A stretch of 64,000 nucleotides of DNA from Crossiella equi (lineage in GTDB: Bacteria; Actinomycetota; Actinomycetes; Mycobacteriales; Pseudonocardiaceae), in the NCBI RefSeq assembly GCF_017876755.1, contig NZ_JAGIOO010000001.1:1922001-1986000 (forward strand), written 5' to 3'. How positions within the stretch are numbered: the first letter of the stretch is position 1; every line of letters begins with the position of its first letter. The translations under genes were made by a program, and so were the position numbers. Below, piece by piece: positions 56,300-64,000 of the stretch. The notes under the pieces are model-generated. The model was not told the origin of the DNA. It ran no database searches and saw nothing but the letters and a program-made list of their open reading frames with translations.

Positions 56300-56766
56300 T
56301 TCTTGCTCAGCAGGAACAGCCGGATCTCCCGGTTGCCCGCCCGGCCCGCGTACACCTCGTACGCGGGCCACAGCCGCACGATCTCCCGCCACACCCGCGC
56401 CCGCTCCTCGCCGGTGACCAGCCGGGCCCGCACCTGGTGCCGGACGGCGTGGACCACGGCCTCGGCGTCCGGGTTGGCCAGCAGGTTCGCCGACCAGGCC
56501 GGGTGGTGCTCCTGGCCCCAGTTCGACGCGGTGACCACGAGGTCCTCGCCGTAGGGCACGTACACCAGGGGCACCGACCGGGGCCGCCCCGTCTTGCGGC
56601 CCGTCGTGGTCAGCAGCAGCGCGGGCAGCCCGACCAGCCGGGAGACGCTCAGCCGCCCTCCGGTGGCCTCCTGGACCTTCACGTCCAGGGGCACGAGCTT
56701 GCGGCCCATGCGGGCGAACCACTCCTGCTTGCCCAGGGCCGCCACCACGTTGCGAAACGGATTCAT
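56293..56766 (-). CDS. Deazaflavin (F420)-dependent nitroreductase family protein
   Basis: A 157-residue split-beta-barrel protein of the DDN/FDOR type. LLLTTTGRKTGRPRSVPLVY near residue 50 is the F420-phosphate-binding signature, and VVTASNWGQEHHPAWSANLL follows, with WPAYEVYAGRAGNREI at the C-terminus. It would reduce a hydrophobic or quinone-like substrate with F420H2. Substrate is unknown. Confidence 0.88.
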   Translation of the reverse strand: MNPFRNVVAALGKQEWFARMGRKLVPLDVKVQEATGGRLSVSRLVGLPALLLTTTGRKTGRPRSVPLVYVPYGEDLVVTASNWGQEHHPAWSANLLANPDAEAVVHAVRHQVRARLVTGEERARVWREIVRLWPAYEVYAGRAGNREIRLFLLSKKR

Positions 56767-56805
56767 GTTTCGGCACTCTACCGTTCCCGGACCGCTGGTC
56801 AGCCG

Positions 56806-57780
56806 CTACTCCGCGGCACGCGCCAGGGACACCCCGAACCGCCCGGCCGGGTCGGTCCACCAGCGGCGCAGGTCGAAGCCCGCCGCGGCCAGCTCCCGGC
56901 GCACGCCCGACTGGCGGAACTTGGCCGAGACCTCGGTGCGCAGCTCCTCCCCCGCGTCGAACTTGACCTCCAGGTCCAGCGCGGCCACCCGCACGCTCAT
57001 CGCCTTGGTGGCGCGCAGGCGCATCTCGATCCACTCCCAGTCCTCGTCCCACACCGCCACGTGCTCGAAGGACTCGACCTCGAAGTCGGCGTCCAGCTCG
57101 CGGTTGAGCACGTGCAGCACGTTCCGGTTGAACTCCGCGGTCACCCCCCGGCTGTCGTCGTAGGCGCGCACCAGCGTGTCCCGGTCCTTGACCAGGTCGG
57201 TGCCCAGCAGCAGCCACTCCCCCGGCGCCAGCACCGAGCGGACCTGGGCGAAGAACTCGGCGCGTTCGGCGGGCAGCAGGTTGCCGATGGTGCCACCCAG
57301 GAACACGACCAGCCGCCGTCCGCCCTCGGGCAGCGTGGCCAGGTGCCGGGTGAAGTCGCCGACCACACCCCGCACGTCCAGGCCCGGGTAGTCGGCGGTC
57401 AGCGCGGCGGTGGCCTGGGTGAGCGCGGCCGCGGAGACGTCCAGGGGCACGAACCGGCGCAGCGTGCCCGCGCCGCGCAGGGCGTCCAGCAGCAGCCGGG
57501 TCTTGGCCGAGGAGCCGGAACCCAGCTCCACCATGGCCTCGGCTCCGGTGGTGGCGGCGATCTCGGCCGCAACGGCGGTGAGCACCTCGCGTTCGGCGTT
57601 GGTCGGGTAGTACTCGGGCAGCTCGGTGATCAGCTCGAACAGCTCGCTGCCGCGCGCGTCGTAGAACCACTTGGGTGGCAACGACTTCGGGTGTGCCGTG
57701 AGTCCGGTGAGCACGTCGGCGCGCAGCGCGGCGGCCGCGTCGCCTTCGGTCAGGTGGATGTCCAGATCGGGCAGGGTCAT
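56806..57780 (-). CDS. egtD: L-histidine N-alpha-methyltransferase
   Basis: A 324-residue SAM enzyme that trimethylates histidine to hercynine. The N-terminal [38 protein letters not shown] (SAM loop) and [20 protein letters not shown] (with the conserved GGT-GN) are characteristic. Its ATG overlaps the egtC stop (ATGA). It is the last gene of the operon, so the pathway's first enzyme is translated last. Confidence 0.95.
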   Translation of the reverse strand: MTLPDLDIHLTEGDAAAALRADVLTGLTAHPKSLPPKWFYDARGSELFELITELPEYYPTNAEREVLTAVAAEIAATTGAEAMVELGSGSSAKTRLLLDALRGAGTLRRFVPLDVSAAALTQATAALTADYPGLDVRGVVGDFTRHLATLPEGGRRLVVFLGGTIGNLLPAERAEFFAQVRSVLAPGEWLLLGTDLVKDRDTLVRAYDDSRGVTAEFNRNVLHVLNRELDADFEVESFEHVAVWDEDWEWIEMRLRATKAMSVRVAALDLEVKFDAGEELRTEVSAKFRQSGVRRELAAAGFDLRRWWTDPAGRFGVSLARAAE

Positions 57781-58526
57781 GGGAGGTCCCCCAGCGGGAT
57801 GATGTCCACAGTGGACGCGGAAGCGAGTACGAGGTGCCGGTCCGGGACCGGCCGCCAGTCGCTCTCGTCGAAGGGTTCGGAGGCGATCGTCACCGAGTAA
57901 CCGGTGTGGCGCACGGACAGCGAGTGCCACCAGGCGGTGGCCACGAGGTTCGTACCGTCGGTCAGCAGCAGGTTGAGCCGGGAGTCCGGGGCGGCGCGGG
58001 CCACCTCGCGGACCAGGTCGGACACGGCCGTCGCGGCCGGGACACCCGCGTGCAGCCGCTGCCGCAGCAGGGCCCAGAGCACGGCGGAGTCGGTCGGCGC
58101 GTCCAGCACCATCAGGTCGGTCACGGGCAGTCCGGCGGCGAGCCCGGCCAGCGAGCCGGGCCAGCCGGTGACGCGCCCGTTGTGGCTGAACAGCCAGTCC
58201 CCGTCGCTGAACGGGGCGCTGGCCTGCTCGGTCACCGGCATGCCCACGGTCGCCGAGCGCACCGCGGCCAGCACGGCACTGGAGGACACCGAGGGCGCCC
58301 AGGAGGCGAAGGAGGTGTCAGTCCACAGTGGACGTGCGCTGCGGTGGCGCACCGGCGCGAGACCGGGCCCGGGGAACCAGCCGACCCCGTACCCGTCCGC
58401 GTTCACCGTGCCGCCGCCACGCATGTCCAACGGCGCCCACGACTGCCGCAGCAACGAGTGCGGCGGGGTGAGCACCAGGTCGGCCAAGGGCATGGCGGGG
58501 CCGAGGTAACCCAGGTGGCGGCACAC
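57777..58526 (-). CDS. egtC: Gamma-glutamyl-hercynylcysteine sulfoxide hydrolase (class II glutamine amidotransferase)
   Basis: A 249-residue Ntn-type amidohydrolase. The nucleophile is Cys2, exposed after Met removal (MCRHLGYLG). [20 protein letters not shown] and [10 protein letters not shown] are class II GATase motifs. It removes the glutamyl group after EgtB has joined the partners. The start is GTG 58526, two bases before the egtB stop. Confidence 0.93.
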   Translation of the reverse strand: MCRHLGYLGPAMPLADLVLTPPHSLLRQSWAPLDMRGGGTVNADGYGVGWFPGPGLAPVRHRSARPLWTDTSFASWAPSVSSSAVLAAVRSATVGMPVTEQASAPFSDGDWLFSHNGRVTGWPGSLAGLAAGLPVTDLMVLDAPTDSAVLWALLRQRLHAGVPAATAVSDLVREVARAAPDSRLNLLLTDGTNLVATAWWHSLSVRHTGYSVTIASEPFDESDWRPVPDRHLVLASASTVDIIPLGDLP

Positions 58527-58528
58527 GC

Positions 58529-59854
58529 CTAGCGGTCGCCCTCACCCGGACGGGCGTCCCGCACGCAGCGGAAGCCGCTGAAGATCTGTCTGCGGACGGG
58601 GTGGTCCCAGTTGCGGAAGGTGCCGCGCACGGCGACCGCGTCGGTGCCGAAGCTGCCGCCGCGCAACATCTTGTAGTCGCCGCCGAAGAACACCTCGGAG
58701 TACTCGGCGTAGGGGAAGGCGCCGAAGCCCGGGTAGGGCTGGAAGTCACTGTCCAGCCACTCCCACACGTCGCCGATGAGCTGGTGCGCGCCCAGCGGCG
58801 AGGCACCGTCCGGATAGGACCCGGCGGGCGCGGGGCGCAGGTGCCGCTGGCCGAGGTTGGCGTGCTCGGGGCCGGGATCCTCGTCGCCCCAGGGGTATCT
58901 GCGGGAACGGCCGGTGGCCGGGTCGAAGCGGGCGGCCTTCTCCCACTCCGCCTCGGTCGGCAGGCGGCGGCCCTTCCAGGTGGCGTAGGCCTTGGCCTCG
59001 TGGAAGCTGACGTGCACCACGGGCTCGTCCGCGCGCACCTCCTCCAGCACGCCGAAGCGCCTGCGCAGCCAGCCGCCGCGTCCGTCGGAGCGCCAGAACA
59101 GGGGGGCGGTCAGGGAGGCGCGCTGCCGGTGCGACCAGCCCGCCTCGCTCCACCAGCGCTGGTCGTCGTAGCCGCCGTCGGCGATGAACTCCTGGTAGGC
59201 GCCATTGGTGACCGGGGTGGTGTCGAGGAAGAACGGCTCGACGTGCACGCGGTGCGCGGGCCGTTCGTTGTCCAGTGCCCAGGGCTCGGTGGAGGTGCCC
59301 ATCTCGAACGGTCCGCCCGGGACGAACACCTCGGCGGGCAGGGCCCGCGCGGGCGCGTCCGGGGGCGGCGGGGCGTGCAGGGCCACCGGGCCCACGCGCA
59401 GCTGGTGCGTGGCGAGCATGGTCTCGTCGTGCTGCTGCTCGTGCTGGGCGATCATGCCGAAGGCGAACGCGTCGCGCACCAGGCGCGAACCCTCCAGCGG
59501 CGAGCGCTCCAGCACGTCCAGGACCTTCTCGCGCACCTCCCGCACGTACCCCCGCGCCTCGCGCGGGTTGAGCAGCGGCAGCTCCGGACGCCCGGCGCGG
59601 GGGTGCTTGAACGCGTCGTAGAGCTCGTCGATGTCCGAGCGCACCGGTTCCCGGCCGCCGACATCGCGCACCAGCCAGAGCTCCTCCTGGTTGCCGATGT
59701 GCGCCAGGTCCCAGATCAGCGGCGACATCAGCTTCGAGTGCTGCTTGACCAGGTCCGCCTCGTCCACCGACTCGGTCAGCACGGTGCTGCGGGCGCGGGC
59801 GCGGATCAGCGCGTCGGCCACGGACTCCCGCAGCCGCTCGGTCTCGTGCGTCAT
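58529..59854 (-). CDS. egtB: Hercynine oxygenase (ergothioneine sulfoxide synthase)
   Basis: A 441-residue non-haem iron enzyme forming the C-S bond between hercynine and gamma-glutamylcysteine. The DinB-type domain supplies iron ligands H52 (IWDLAHIGN), H138 and H142 (AQHEQQHDE). The C-terminal formylglycine-enzyme-like domain has PVTNGAYQEFI, LPTEAEWEKAARFD and MLRGGSFGTD. The ATG overlaps the egtA stop (ATGA). Confidence 0.95.
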   Translation of the reverse strand: MTHETERLRESVADALIRARARSTVLTESVDEADLVKQHSKLMSPLIWDLAHIGNQEELWLVRDVGGREPVRSDIDELYDAFKHPRAGRPELPLLNPREARGYVREVREKVLDVLERSPLEGSRLVRDAFAFGMIAQHEQQHDETMLATHQLRVGPVALHAPPPPDAPARALPAEVFVPGGPFEMGTSTEPWALDNERPAHRVHVEPFFLDTTPVTNGAYQEFIADGGYDDQRWWSEAGWSHRQRASLTAPLFWRSDGRGGWLRRRFGVLEEVRADEPVVHVSFHEAKAYATWKGRRLPTEAEWEKAARFDPATGRSRRYPWGDEDPGPEHANLGQRHLRPAPAGSYPDGASPLGAHQLIGDVWEWLDSDFQPYPGFGAFPYAEYSEVFFGGDYKMLRGGSFGTDAVAVRGTFRNWDHPVRRQIFSGFRCVRDARPGEGDR

Positions 59855-61098
59855 GCCAGCTCCTCCGCCGCGCCCACCGGGGCTCGCCCGGCCAGCAGGT
59901 AACCCACCGTCTCCTCGACCAGTGCCCGGGTCCCGGGGTCGAGCCCCAGGTCGGGCAGTGCGCGCAGCGCCAGGTCGAAGACCCGTGGCGCCACCATGGC
60001 CAGCACCGGATCGGTGAGCCCGTGCCGGGCCGCCTCCACCCACCGGGTGGCGACGGCCTCCGTCGCGTCCAGCACGCTGTCCACAGTGGACTCCCGGTGG
60101 AACAGCGCGACCAGCAGTGCCACCGGGACCGTCCACTCGCCGTGCGGCTGGGTGTCCAGGTAGCGGATTTCCAGGTACCCGCGCGGGCGCACCGGCGGGA
60201 ACATGGTGGTGAGGTGGTAGTCCAGGTCGTCGGTGGTGGGCCGCCGGTCCAGGGCGCCGTCCGCCCACTGGCCGAAGGTCAGGCCCGGCGGCGCGTCCCA
60301 GCAGGTGCCGGGGCGGCGCAGGCAGATCACCGGGGTGTCCATCACGCGCCGCGCCCATGCCGCGCCCGGGTCCGGAACGACGTCCCCGGAGCGGGTGCGC
60401 ATGGGGTCGGTGCCGAACAGGGTGCGCATGCGGGCCGAGGCCCAGCCGGAGCGCCTGCCCGCGAACTGGCCGGAGTTGGCGAAAGCGGCGGTCAGCAGCG
60501 GTCCGAGCGCGTGCGCGGCGGCCCAGCGGGCGGCCACGCGGTCGGGCTCCCCGGCGTCCACGCACACCTGGAGACCCGCGGTGCTGCACATCATGGTGCG
60601 GCCGTCAGGACCGCGGAGGTTGAACGACTTCTCCATCGCCGCGTACCGCGGGACCTGCAACAGCCGCTGGGGCAGGCGATGGGCGTCGATGCCGTGCTGG
60701 CCGAGCTGGAGCCCCGCCTGGCGGAGCAGTTCGACCAGATAGGCGATGTCCGCGGTGGCCACCGGCAGCAGTTCGGCCAGGGTGGGCGCGGGCAGGGAGG
60801 AGAGCTCGACCTGGCCACCGGGTTCGACGGTGACCGGGGAGCCGTTGGGCAACGGGAGGTACGGGCTGTCGGGGAGCAGCTGCGGTGGTGCGTGCTGCCC
60901 CAGTGCGTCACGGAGCGTGTCCAGCGTGAGCTGCCGCTGGGGCTGCCCGGTGTGGTGGACCGTCCATTCGAGTTCCACCCCGACCAGCGCGGGTGGTCCT
61001 GTCTTGAAACAGACAGAGGCGACATAGGCCTCTGCCTCCGCACGGTCGTGCAGCGGCGGTGACTGCGGTTCGGCGAACGCGGTGGCTTCTGTCGGCAA
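59851..61098 (-). CDS. egtA: Glutamate-cysteine ligase of the ergothioneine pathway
   Basis: A 415-residue GCS2-type ligase giving gamma-glutamylcysteine for EgtB. VGVELEWTVHH near residue 33 carries substrate and metal glutamates. VEPGGQVELSSLP, MMCSTAGLQVCVD and PRGYLEIRYLDTQP are typical GshA-like segments. The start is set at TTG 61098 because AAGGGG lies about 10 nt upstream and a -10-like TAGCTT is at 61138-61133. The exact start is uncertain. First gene of the egtA-B-C-D series. Confidence 0.88.
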   Translation of the reverse strand: MPTEATAFAEPQSPPLHDRAEAEAYVASVCFKTGPPALVGVELEWTVHHTGQPQRQLTLDTLRDALGQHAPPQLLPDSPYLPLPNGSPVTVEPGGQVELSSLPAPTLAELLPVATADIAYLVELLRQAGLQLGQHGIDAHRLPQRLLQVPRYAAMEKSFNLRGPDGRTMMCSTAGLQVCVDAGEPDRVAARWAAAHALGPLLTAAFANSGQFAGRRSGWASARMRTLFGTDPMRTRSGDVVPDPGAAWARRVMDTPVICLRRPGTCWDAPPGLTFGQWADGALDRRPTTDDLDYHLTTMFPPVRPRGYLEIRYLDTQPHGEWTVPVALLVALFHRESTVDSVLDATEAVATRWVEAARHGLTDPVLAMVAPRVFDLALRALPDLGLDPGTRALVEETVGYLLAGRAPVGAAEELA

Positions 61099-61212
61099 CT
61101 CTGGTGCACCCCTTGGAATCGACCGACATCCGAAGCTACCCGACGAAGGTGAACGCCGCACTCCAACGACCGGGGGGAGGGCTCTCGCGGATCGATTACC
61201 GTGCCCGGACAG

Positions 61213-61251
61213 GGCGGGGCCCCGGGAGTGGCCGCACTCCCGGGGCCCGCC
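61213..61251 (-). terminator. Terminator after the secreted sugar-dehydrogenase gene
   Basis: A 17-bp GC-rich stem with one bulged G (61213-61230 with 61235-61251) and a GCCG loop, 5 nt past the stop. It isolates this gene from the egt promoter. Confidence 0.8.
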
Positions 61252-61256
61252 GGGGC

Positions 61257-63791
61257 TCAGCCCGCCTTGGCGTTGGAACGGCCCCGCAGCACCGTGTTCG
61301 CGGTGCTGGCGTTCTTGATCGCGGTCTCGATCTGCGCCATCGTCGAGCCCGAGGACAGCCCCGGGACGGTGGCGGTGTTCAACGCGTAGAGCGTGAAGGT
61401 GTACGGATTCGTCGAGCCTCCGGGGCACGGGCCGAAGTACTTCTGGCTGTTCGCCCCGCTGCCCATGGCCTTCTGCCTGGCCCCGCCCTGGCCCGGCACG
61501 GTGAAGCCCGAGCCCAGGTTCTCCGGCAGGGACAGCGCGGCGGCCGGGATGTCCCAGATGGCCCAGTGCAGCTTGTTCCCGCCGTTCACGCGGTCGGCGA
61601 AGACGATCGCGTAGGCCTTGGCACCGGTCGTGCCCGCGCCCCAGGCCAGCGGCGGCGACGGGTCCTGGCCCGCGACCTTGTCCCCGGCGCAGGTGTGCTT
61701 GGCCGGGATCATCGCGTTGTCGGCGAACGCGGTGCTGGTCAGCGTGAACCCGCCGGGACCGGGTTCACCGCCCGCGTACCGCACGTCGATGCGCAGCAGC
61801 CGGTCGTTGTTCTTGGTACCGTCCTTGTCCGTGGTGGTGCCCAGCCAGATGTCGCCTTGCCGGTCGACCTCCACCGTGCGCAACCGGCCGTAGGTGCCCT
61901 GGAAGTAGCTCTTCTGCTCCACCAGGTTCGCGCTGGCGTCGATGCGCATCCGGTACACGCGCTGACCCACCGTGGTGGCCACGAACACGTGGTCGTTGAT
62001 GATGGTCAGCCCGCTCGGCGAGGCCTGGCTGGTGGACCAGGTCTTCTTCGGTGGCACGGTGCCCGAGCAGGAGCCGCTGGTGCCCTCGCAGCCCGGCCAG
62101 CCGTAGTTGCCGCCCTTGGTGATCAGGTTGACCTCGTCCTGGCTGGAGTTGCCGAACTCCGAGGCCCACAGGCGGCCCTGGGAGTCGAAGTCCAGGCCCT
62201 GCACGTTGCGGTGCCCGTAGCTCCAGATCGCCTTGCCCGGGAACGGGTTGTCCGCCGGGATGGTGCCGTCCGGGTTGAGCCGCAGCACCTTGCCCGCGTT
62301 GTTGTTGAGGTTCTGCGCGTTGGCACCGTTCTGCGCGTCACCGGTGGAGACGAACAGGTGCCTGCCGTCCGGGCTGAAGCGCAGGCGGCCGCCGTTGTGG
62401 AACCGGCTCTTCGGCGTGCCGGACAACAGCGTCTGCCAACCGGAGAGCGTGTTCCCGGTCAGCTTGGCCCGCACGAGCTGGTTGCCCGATCCGGCCGTGT
62501 GGTAGACGTAGACGTGGTTGTCGGAGGCGAAGTTCGGCGAGACCTCCACACCGAGCACCCCGCCCTCGCCGCCGGTGCTCTGCGCGCCGGGCACCTGGCC
62601 CAGCACGGTCTTCTGCCCGCTGGGCGAGACCCGCAGGAGGGTGAACGACTCGCGCTCGCTGACCACCGCGTCCCCGCCGGGCAGGAACGCCAGGCCCCAC
62701 GGCACGTCCAGGCCACCGGCGATCTGGGTGACCGCGCCCGGCTCCGGCACCCCGCTCGGACCGCTCGTCCCCGTGGTCACGGTGATCTCGTTCGACAGCT
62801 CCGAGCGGTTGCCCGCCGCGTCCCGCGCCCGCACGCGGAAGGTGTAGGCCTTGTCCGGGGTCAGCCCGGCCGCGGTGTGCGTGGTGGTGCCCCCGTCCGC
62901 GGTCCCGGTCTGCACGCCGTCGGTGAGGATCTCGTAGCCGGTGACCTTGACGTTGTCGGTGGAGGGGTGCCACGCCAGGTCCACGCTGGCCTCGGTCTTG
63001 CCGGGCGAGCGCAGCGCACCGGGCGCGGTGGGCTTCTCGTTGTCCGGCGGCGCCGGGTCGGTGCGGATGGGTACCGCGTTGGAGGCCTGCGAGACGTTGC
63101 CCGCGGCGTCCTTGGCGAAGACCGTCCAGTCGTAGGTGGTGTCCGGCTCCAGGCCCTCCACCGTGGCGGCCAGCACCGCGCCGACGCTCTTCATCAGCTG
63201 GCCGTGCTGGTAGATGTCGTAGCCGGTGACCCCCACGTTGTCGCTGGCCGGGTCCCAGGCCAGCGAGGTGCTGGTGGCGGTCTTGCCGGTGCCGCGCAGG
63301 TTCGACGGCGGGGTCGGGGCCTGGCTGTCGGCGCTCAGGACTGCCAGGCGGTCGACGTTCGGACCGCCGTCGGCGGTCACCGCGGTGGCCCGGACCTTGT
63401 TCGCCCCCGCCTTGAGCGTGGCGGTGACCTGCTTGGTGGTCCAGGCGGTCCACGCGCCGGTGCCGCCGAAGGCCAGGTCGTCGGCCACGACCGCGCCGTC
63501 CACGGCGAGGTCCATGTTCCGGGTGGCCGCGGTGCCGTTGGCGTAGCGGAAGGTCAGGGTGTGCGTGCCCGCGGTGGCGGCGGTGACCGTCCACTCGACG
63601 TAGCCGCCCACGGCGTTGGCGTAGTTGACGAAGCCCCGCCCGGAGAACCCGGCGTGGTTGGACTCCACCACGCCCTGGGAGACGGTGGCGTCCTCGGCCT
63701 CGTAGTCGGTGGGCGCGGCGTGCCCGGTCGCGCTCAGGGATGCGGTGGCGAGTGCCGCGGCGAGCAGGGCCACGGCTGTTCTTCGACCCAC
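61257..63791 (-). CDS. Secreted multidomain sugar dehydrogenase with CBM, two Fn3 and a PEBP-like domain
   Basis: An 844-residue exported protein. A signal peptide occupies residues 1-25. A CBM6/35-like beta-sandwich follows (YEAEDATVSQGVVESNHAG to about residue 150), then two fibronectin III domains (about 155-245 and 255-340; NVGVTGYDIYQHGQ and NVKVTGYEILTDG mark them). The glucose/sorbosone-dehydrogenase six-bladed propeller spans about 350-680 (GGLDVPWGLAFLPGGDAVVS, GGEGGVLGVEVSP, YGHRNVQGLDFD). The last 165 residues are a YbhB/PEBP-like domain (PSPPLAWGAGTTGAKAYAIV). GTG 63791 has GAGG 7-8 nt upstream. A GTG at 63803 is in frame but lacks a ribosome site. Probable polysaccharide-bound oxidoreductase using PQQ. 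Confidence 0.88.
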   Translation of the reverse strand: MGRRTAVALLAAALATASLSATGHAAPTDYEAEDATVSQGVVESNHAGFSGRGFVNYANAVGGYVEWTVTAATAGTHTLTFRYANGTAATRNMDLAVDGAVVADDLAFGGTGAWTAWTTKQVTATLKAGANKVRATAVTADGGPNVDRLAVLSADSQAPTPPSNLRGTGKTATSTSLAWDPASDNVGVTGYDIYQHGQLMKSVGAVLAATVEGLEPDTTYDWTVFAKDAAGNVSQASNAVPIRTDPAPPDNEKPTAPGALRSPGKTEASVDLAWHPSTDNVKVTGYEILTDGVQTGTADGGTTTHTAAGLTPDKAYTFRVRARDAAGNRSELSNEITVTTGTSGPSGVPEPGAVTQIAGGLDVPWGLAFLPGGDAVVSERESFTLLRVSPSGQKTVLGQVPGAQSTGGEGGVLGVEVSPNFASDNHVYVYHTAGSGNQLVRAKLTGNTLSGWQTLLSGTPKSRFHNGGRLRFSPDGRHLFVSTGDAQNGANAQNLNNNAGKVLRLNPDGTIPADNPFPGKAIWSYGHRNVQGLDFDSQGRLWASEFGNSSQDEVNLITKGGNYGWPGCEGTSGSCSGTVPPKKTWSTSQASPSGLTIINDHVFVATTVGQRVYRMRIDASANLVEQKSYFQGTYGRLRTVEVDRQGDIWLGTTTDKDGTKNNDRLLRIDVRYAGGEPGPGGFTLTSTAFADNAMIPAKHTCAGDKVAGQDPSPPLAWGAGTTGAKAYAIVFADRVNGGNKLHWAIWDIPAAALSLPENLGSGFTVPGQGGARQKAMGSGANSQKYFGPCPGGSTNPYTFTLYALNTATVPGLSSGSTMAQIETAIKNASTANTVLRGRSNAKAG

Positions 63792-64000
63792 TGGGTACCT
63801 CACACAGCTTGCGGAAGTTGTCGGCAGGTGGCGGCGGACGTTCCCCGAGCTGGCGGACTCGACAGGTGTGGCGAGTAACAGGACAGAAAAGTAAAGAAAG
63901 TTACCTATGTGGTCAAGGGTCGAAGGTCGGGACCACCCGGGACTGTGAAGTACGTACGTACGGTTTGCACCGGGCCAGTGCGGACTGTCACGATCACCCT

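Noticed and set aside
63941-63965. Alternating TACG run near the right edge as an operator or hairpin
   Set aside because: The short self-complementary run (GTACGTACGTACGG) has no partner gene within the window on its right side, so its role cannot be judged here.

Overview
The window reads as chromosomal DNA of a high-GC, mycelial-type actinomycete, most likely Pseudonocardiaceae or a close relative (inference). GC looks above 70 % by eye (not computed). GTG and TTG starts are frequent and many adjacent genes share 4-nt stop/start overlaps (GTGA or ATGA). The thiol chemistry is actinobacterial: a mycothiol-conjugate amidase and an ergothioneine operon. The aro/efp/nusB and alaS/ruvX/mltG/aroE gene orders are also typical. 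There is no rRNA, tRNA, CRISPR array or prophage.

Layout. 1-7.9 kb: an aromatic-acid catabolic locus. One divergon carries an extradiol dioxygenase and the 4-oxalomesaconate lower pathway (galB, galC, galD) on the minus strand. On the plus strand it carries an MFS importer and a DUF1932 oxidoreductase. A GntR repressor follows. The same ATTGT-N2-ACAAT palindrome lies in the divergon and in front of gntR. 7.9-18.1 kb: a Cof-type phosphatase, then nusB-efp-pepQ, a small membrane protein, two tandem acetyltransferases, aroQ-aroB-aroK-aroC, and a prepilin peptidase with an unusual proline-rich extension of about 600 residues. 18.2-22.5 kb: a complete sugar-specific PTS of N-acetylglucosamine type (IIA, IIB, IIC, HPr) with a DasR-like regulator and a dre-like operator, then a secreted lipase. 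This block separates aroE from the rest of the aro genes. 22.8-28.9 kb: aroE-mltG-ruvX-alaS and two small membrane proteins.

29-36 kb: a conserved hypothetical gene broken by an IS5-family element (CTAG target duplication, frameshifted transposase) and by an amber codon, then rarA, a uridine-kinase-like gene, a secreted spherulin-4 protein, a Tat-exported PhoD phosphatase, the tail of a decayed subtilase, and an SMR exporter under a guanidine-III riboswitch. 36-47.6 kb: a metallophosphoesterase, a class V aminotransferase, an SGNH hydrolase, a non-coding array of about 86-bp tandem repeats, a phosphotransferase, a DUF389 protein, aspS, thrE, a zinc alcohol dehydrogenase and an orphan glutamate-binding lipoprotein.

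47.7-64 kb: a secreted alpha/beta hydrolase and a MocR regulator divergent from a Cys/Met-metabolism PLP enzyme, a pyruvate-dehydrogenase-E1-like enzyme beside a truncated Lrp regulator, a TetR/mca divergon with a 27-bp palindrome, an F420-type nitroreductase, the egtA-egtB-egtC-egtD operon (no egtE here), and a large secreted sugar-dehydrogenase fusion protein. Several promoters place the -10 box 6-8 nt before the start codon, implying leaderless mRNAs. No single unprecedented system is proven. The best candidates are the dioxygenase/OMA-pathway combination, the repeat array and the proline-rich prepilin peptidase.
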